DNA of 8,084 nucleotides from an uncultured Clostridia bacterium (GTDB lineage: Bacteria > Bacillota > Clostridia > Oscillospirales > Acutalibacteraceae), in the NCBI GenBank assembly GCA_937902305.1, contig CALDHV010000034.1:1-8084 (forward strand), in the 5' to 3' direction. A model generated the notes under the pieces. That model had not been told where the DNA came from. It ran no database searches and saw nothing but the letters and a program-made list of their open reading frames with translations. A program made the position numbers and the translations under genes. How positions within the stretch are numbered: position 1 is the stretch's first letter; each line of letters starts with the position of its first letter. Below are positions 4,666 to 8,084 of this stretch, one piece after another.

Positions 4666-6915
4666 ATGAAAAATTGGCGAAAAATTGCATCAGCGGCGCT
4701 GGCGGTCGTAATGACGGTCGGTCTCTGCCCGATATTTCCCGCCACAGCGGAGAAGCCGGAGCACATACTGAACTACCGAGATATTGACTTCCGTTTTCCC
4801 AAAGGCTCGGTCGGCACCGCACCGCAAAGCCTCCCTGCAGCCAAGGCGGGTGCGGAAACGCAAAGCTATTACAGCAGCGTGACAGCAGGTCGTGTATCAC
4901 CGGTTCGCGATCAAGATCCTCACGGTACCTGCTGGGCTTTTTCCGCCACCGCTTCGGCAGAAAGCGCCTTGCTGGCACAAGGCTCCCACGCCGATCTGTC
5001 GGAAGCACAGCTTATCAATTTCTTCTACAACAAGAAATATGACCCGCTCGGCAATGCAAACGGCGACGAAACCATTTGCAAAGACGCGGAGGGTGTTCTG
5101 AAAATAGGCGGAAACAGTAACTATACGATTTGGTCGTTGGCAAGCTGGACAAACGGTGCGCTGGAGGAGAGCTTGCCATATAACGATGACACCTTCCAAA
5201 TGATCGAAAACGGCACCGTCCCGCAACAGTACGCCAATGATTTCAACGTGGCGCATCTGCAAGATGCCTACTCCTTTTCTTACAGCGGCGATGCCACCAG
5301 CAAGGCGTTGCTCAAAGAAATGGTCGTGAAATACGGCTCCGTCTCCTGCGCCTATTTTCACGACAAAGAATGTTACGATGAGGATACCGGTGCCTATTTC
5401 TGCAAAACGCAAAGCTACAACCACGTCGTTGCCATCGTCGGCTGGAATGACAATTATGATCGAAATAATTTCAACTCCGCCTCCGGGAAAAAACCAAATA
5501 AAAAGGGAGCGTGGCTCGTGCGGAACAGTTGGGGAACGAACTGGGGCACCGACGGCGACGGAGATGGCATTCATTCCGGAAAAGAAGGCTATTTTTGGCT
5601 TTCCTACGAGGATTACTCGCTGATCTACTCCGAGGATATGTTCGTTTTCGACTTTGATATAACCCACAAGTACCAATATAACTATCAGTACGACGGCTCC
5701 AATGGCAATTCGTATTACGAAATGCCGAAAGAGTATATTTCCGGTGCGACCTACACCGTTGCGGGGCTGACCTCCGACAAGGAACGCCTGGACGCGGTCG
5801 GCATCGGGCTTGGCACCACCAACTGCAGCGGTACCGTTTCGGTCTATGTCAACACACCGGAGGACGACCCGGACGATGGTGAGCCCGTGCTGACGCAATC
5901 CTTCACGACCCAATACGCCGGTTTTAATACCATCCCGCTGAAAAACGGCCCGGTGCTCAAAAAGGGCGATACCTATTCGGTCATCTTTCAATTCGATCAC
6001 GACTATATACTGTTCCTCGATTCCAGCTATAACGGAAATTGGATCGAGTTTGTCGCGGACACATCCAAAGACCGCACCTTTGACATTCATCCAACCTACG
6101 GCTACGAGGATTGGTCGGACCTCGAGATGACCGCGCGCATCAAGGCGTTTACCAACGATGTCGATCCGGTCACGCACACCCTCACCTACGACGGGAACGG
6201 CACGACTGAAAATGTACCGAAACCGACCGTCAAGCGTCTCAAGGAGGCGACGGTGCTCTCCGAGCAGACCCCGACACGTGCCGGCTACCAATTCGCCGGC
6301 TGGTCGGAGGACAAAACCGCCGCCACGGCGACTATCCGGCCCGGCGGGCTATATACGAGTGACGAAAACAAGACGGTATATGCCGTATGGAATAAGATCC
6401 CGGTTGAGGAAGCGACCGCCTCCCCGACCGCATTGGAGCTGACCGTCGGCGCACAGCCCGAAAGCGTCACGCTGTCGGTCACGCCGGACGATGCCATCGG
6501 TATATGGACGGTTGAAAATGCCACCGAGAATAACGGCGATTTCACCTACTGCGGAGTCGTCGTCAGTCCGGGAGAAAACCCCGGTGAGTTTCTCCTGCAC
6601 GCCGCTACCTATGAGCAGGACACCGTGGAGATCGTATTCGTCGAGCAGCCGAGCAACAAGACCGTGACCGTTACCGTGACCATTCACGCACCGCCAGCCA
6701 CCGTGCTGTACGGCGACTGCAACCTAAACGGCGTTGTGGATGCCAACGATTTGACCGAATTAGCCAAGCACGTTGCTAAAATCATGAGCATTTCCGACCC
6801 GAAGGCAATACTGGCGGCGGATGTGACCGGCGACGGGACGATCAGCGCCGACGACCTGACCAAGATGGCAAAGTATATTGCCAAGATCATCTCCGATCTG
6901 ACACCTCAAAAATAA
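4666..6915 (+). CDS. Secreted papain-family (C1A) cysteine peptidase with lectin-like region, Listeria-Bacteroides repeat and C-terminal dockerin
   Basis: A predicted exported cysteine endopeptidase of 749 residues. The signal peptide has Lys/Arg at 2-6, a hydrophobic core to about 25 and an ATA cleavage site after 28. The C1A catalytic domain spans about 70-320, with oxyanion Gln83, nucleophile Cys89 in GTCWAFS, His253 in YNHVVAIVGW and Asn287 in RNSWGTNWG. An EF-hand-like loop follows Asn287 (D296, D298, D300, E307). Region 325-495 resembles the lectin-like domain often found after bacterial C1 peptidases. A Listeria-Bacteroides repeat (503-577) ends in VYAVW, then comes an Ig-like segment (about 584-674). 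The type I dockerin (681-743) has two calcium loops, D684/N686/N688/D692/D695 and D719/D723/D730. It would attach the enzyme to a cohesin scaffold outside the cell. No scaffold gene is in the window. AAGGAG lies 7 bases before the ATG. All catalytic residues are intact; the natural substrate is unknown. Confidence 0.93.
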   Translation: MKNWRKIASAALAVVMTVGLCPIFPATAEKPEHILNYRDIDFRFPKGSVGTAPQSLPAAKAGAETQSYYSSVTAGRVSPVRDQDPHGTCWAFSATASAESALLAQGSHADLSEAQLINFFYNKKYDPLGNANGDETICKDAEGVLKIGGNSNYTIWSLASWTNGALEESLPYNDDTFQMIENGTVPQQYANDFNVAHLQDAYSFSYSGDATSKALLKEMVVKYGSVSCAYFHDKECYDEDTGAYFCKTQSYNHVVAIVGWNDNYDRNNFNSASGKKPNKKGAWLVRNSWGTNWGTDGDGDGIHSGKEGYFWLSYEDYSLIYSEDMFVFDFDITHKYQYNYQYDGSNGNSYYEMPKEYISGATYTVAGLTSDKERLDAVGIGLGTTNCSGTVSVYVNTPEDDPDDGEPVLTQSFTTQYAGFNTIPLKNGPVLKKGDTYSVIFQFDHDYILFLDSSYNGNWIEFVADTSKDRTFDIHPTYGYEDWSDLEMTARIKAFTNDVDPVTHTLTYDGNGTTENVPKPTVKRLKEATVLSEQTPTRAGYQFAGWSEDKTAATATIRPGGLYTSDENKTVYAVWNKIPVEEATASPTALELTVGAQPESVTLSVTPDDAIGIWTVENATENNGDFTYCGVVVSPGENPGEFLLHAATYEQDTVEIVFVEQPSNKTVTVTVTIHAPPATVLYGDCNLNGVVDANDLTELAKHVAKIMSISDPKAILAADVTGDGTISADDLTKMAKYIAKIISDLTPQK

Positions 6916-6950
6916 GTGAAATCGTGTCTGCTGTTGCACAAATGCCGATA

Positions 6951-6990
6951 AAAGCAGGGGTTGTCCACAATGTGGACTGCCCCTGCTTTA
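6951..6990. terminator. Two-way terminator hairpin between the peptidase gene and nadE
   Basis: AAAGCAGGGG (6951-6960) pairs with CCCCTGCTTT (6980-6989), and inside it GTCCAC (6963-6968) pairs with GTGGAC (6972-6977) around AAT, separated by a small TT/TG internal loop. The stem thus has 16 pairs. T-rich tails lie on both sides: TTTATTATATA on the plus strand and TTTTAT on the minus strand. It sits 35 bases after the peptidase stop and directly abuts the nadE stop, as expected for shared termination of convergent genes. Confidence 0.88.
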
Positions 6991-7716
6991 TTATATATTC
7001 GGATCAAAGGACGGCATCATAGATAACTTAAAAAGATTTTTCCGATGCCGGTCGTCGATCTTCGCCCGGATCGCCGGGTCGTCGATCTCTCCGGTGCGGA
7101 TATACCGATCCAGCACCGCGTAGGTGAAGCCGAGATTGTCCTCATCGGTCTTGCCGCACAGCCCGTCGATCGGCACCTTATCCACCAGCACATCCGGCAA
7201 ACCCAGCGCACGACCAATCTGCTTGACCTCCTCTACGGTCAGCCGGGAGCATGGGCTGAAATCCCCCGCCGCGTCGCCGTAGCGGGTGGAATAGCCGACC
7301 CAGTCCTCCGACAGATTGCAGGTGTTCGCCACCCGCCCGTTATGGCTCTGCGCCACCGCGTACAGCGTTGTCATCCGCACCCGCGGCGGGATGTTGGTCT
7401 CGCTCTGCGCCGACAGCGGAAACGGCAGATTGCGCTTGACCGCCTCCACCGCCTCGCGGATATTGATGGTATAGCTTTGGATGCCAAGATGTGTGACCAA
7501 CAGCCGCGCCATATCAATATCGTGCTGCTCGCCGCAGGGCATCAGCACGCCGATGACCCGCTCCCTGCCGAGTGCCTCGACACACAACGCCGCCACGACG
7601 GAGCTGTCCTTGCCGCCGGATATGCCGACGACCGCGTTGCAGCCCGACCCGTTTTCTTCAAAAAAGCGCCGGATCCACGCCACACATTCATTTTTGACTT
7701 TGACCGCGTCAAACAT
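6991..7716 (-). CDS. nadE: NH3-dependent NAD+ synthetase
   Basis: NadE carries out the last step of NAD synthesis in the cytoplasm: nicotinate adenine dinucleotide plus ATP plus ammonia gives NAD, AMP and pyrophosphate. At 241 residues it is the short form, a single adenine-nucleotide alpha-hydrolase domain with no glutaminase (nitrilase) domain, so it should use free ammonia. The ATP pyrophosphatase loop SGGKDSS is at 33-39. Other family segments are NTCNLSEDWVGYSTRYGD (131-148) and the substrate-binding KTDEDNLGFTYAVLD (189-203). The frame is open up to a possible start at 7767, but that lies within the upstream ade gene. The start at 7716 has AAAGGGGA 7 bases upstream, and the product then begins directly with the first helix of the family. 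The site overlaps the ade stop codon, so the two genes form a tight operon and are probably translationally coupled. Confidence 0.94.
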   Translation of the reverse strand: MFDAVKVKNECVAWIRRFFEENGSGCNAVVGISGGKDSSVVAALCVEALGRERVIGVLMPCGEQHDIDMARLLVTHLGIQSYTINIREAVEAVKRNLPFPLSAQSETNIPPRVRMTTLYAVAQSHNGRVANTCNLSEDWVGYSTRYGDAAGDFSPCSRLTVEEVKQIGRALGLPDVLVDKVPIDGLCGKTDEDNLGFTYAVLDRYIRTGEIDDPAIRAKIDDRHRKNLFKLSMMPSFDPNI

Positions 7717-7723
7717 CGGCAAA

Positions 7724-7731
7724 TCCCCTTT
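7724..7731 (-). promoter_or_regulatory. nadE ribosome binding site overlapping the ade stop codon
   Basis: Read on the minus strand, the ade stop TAA (7732-7730) runs straight into AAAGGGGA, which ends 7 bases before the nadE ATG at 7716. This fixes the nadE start and suggests that ribosomes finishing ade help initiate nadE. Confidence 0.75.
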
Positions 7732-8084
7732 ACACAAACAGTGGCACCGGGCTGAAGCGGTCAACATCCACCAGCCCGATGGTGGTCATTTTCAGGTGCG
7801 GGATAACCGGGAGCGATACAAACGCAAGGTTCATAAACGGCTCGATACCCTCCGACACACCGATACGCAGTACCGCGTCGCGCAAGTCCTGATTTTCGCG
7901 TGCGACCTCCTCGGCGCTTTTTTCGCTCATCAGTCCGGCAACCGGCAACGGAAGCGTCGCCAGCACCTTGCCGTTTTCGACCACACACAGCCCGCCGTTC
8001 ATCTGCGCCACGGTATTGCCCGCCAGCGCCATATCCGCCTCGTCCGCACCCGCCACGATCAAATTGTGTGAATCGTGGGAAACC
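7730..8084 (-). CDS. ade: Adenine deaminase, C-terminal part (N-terminus off the right edge)
   Basis: Adenine deaminase converts adenine to hypoxanthine and ammonia in purine salvage. Only the last 117 residues are visible; the family is usually near 570-600, so most of the gene, including the metal-binding amidohydrolase core, lies beyond the right edge. The visible part is the adenine deaminase C-terminal domain. It begins VSHDSHNLIVAGADEADMALA, close to the family's HDSHNIIVVG-type stretch, then GGLCVVENGKVLATLPLPVAGLMS, and ends with PFMNLAFVSLPVIPHLKMTT followed by GLVDVDRF. This combination is characteristic of Ade and not of other amidohydrolases. No frame break is seen. The stop is 13 bases upstream of the nadE start, so ade is the upstream gene of an ade-nadE operon. 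The TTG at 8062 and any other internal start are not real starts, because the conserved sequence continues to the window edge. Confidence 0.92.
   Translation of the reverse strand, partial: VSHDSHNLIVAGADEADMALAGNTVAQMNGGLCVVENGKVLATLPLPVAGLMSEKSAEEVARENQDLRDAVLRIGVSEGIEPFMNLAFVSLPVIPHLKMTTIGLVDVDRFSPVPLFV

Noticed and set aside
4726..4728. Cys21 near the signal peptide as a lipoprotein attachment site
   Set aside because: The preceding residues VGL do not fit a lipobox, and a good signal peptidase I site (ATA, after residue 28) follows.
4897..6291. A 464-codon open frame on the minus strand opposite the peptidase gene
   Set aside because: It lies wholly antisense to a gene with intact catalytic and dockerin motifs. 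Its product is Val/Gly/Ile-rich with no recognisable domain, as expected from a shadow frame.
7045..7755. A 236-codon plus-strand open frame opposite nadE
   Set aside because: The minus strand encodes a complete NadE with its ATP loop. The plus-strand product has no recognisable motif.
7717..7767. Upstream in-frame start for nadE at 7767
   Set aside because: It lies within the C-terminal codons of ade, and the strong ribosome binding site points to 7716.

Overview
The window looks like a stretch of chromosome from a fairly GC-rich, anaerobic Firmicute of the Clostridia, plausibly an Oscillospiraceae/Ruminococcaceae-type gut or rumen organism. The argument for this is a type I dockerin on a secreted cysteine peptidase, an ammonia-only NadE, a TrkA/TrkH potassium pair, strong purine-rich ribosome binding sites and sigma-A-like promoters. 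The taxonomic placement is inference. No tRNA, rRNA, CRISPR array, insertion sequence or prophage gene is visible.

Layout. (1) 1-1231, minus strand: the N-terminal three quarters of peptide chain release factor 3 (prfC), running off the left edge. (2) 1232-1403: a divergent promoter region with a near-consensus promoter on each strand and three TTGCAA repeats next to and within the trkA promoter. (3) 1404-4233, plus strand: trkA-trkH, a two-gene potassium-uptake operon. (4) 4234-4665: a 432-base gap that is not empty. It holds a GC-rich stretch with several complementary segments ending in a strong intrinsic terminator, then an AT-rich inverted repeat, then the promoter region of the next gene. 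(5) 4666-6915, plus strand: a secreted papain-family (C1A) peptidase with a lectin-like region, a Listeria-Bacteroides repeat, an Ig-like segment and a C-terminal dockerin. (6) 6951-6990: a long hairpin acting as a two-way terminator between convergent genes. (7) 6991-8084, minus strand: the C-terminal end of adenine deaminase (ade) followed 13 bases later by nadE, a tight operon.

How the parts fit together. The trkA-trkH pair is a complete regulator-plus-channel potassium system. The ade-nadE pair combines an ammonia-releasing purine deaminase with an ammonia-dependent NAD synthetase; the metabolic link is inference. The peptidase stands alone with its own signals and would be exported and docked on a cohesin-bearing scaffold encoded elsewhere.

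Most of the window is ordinary housekeeping sequence. The parts that deserve a second look are the structured gap downstream of trkH, the EF-hand-like loop inserted in the peptidase catalytic domain, and the TTGCAA cluster at the trkA promoter.
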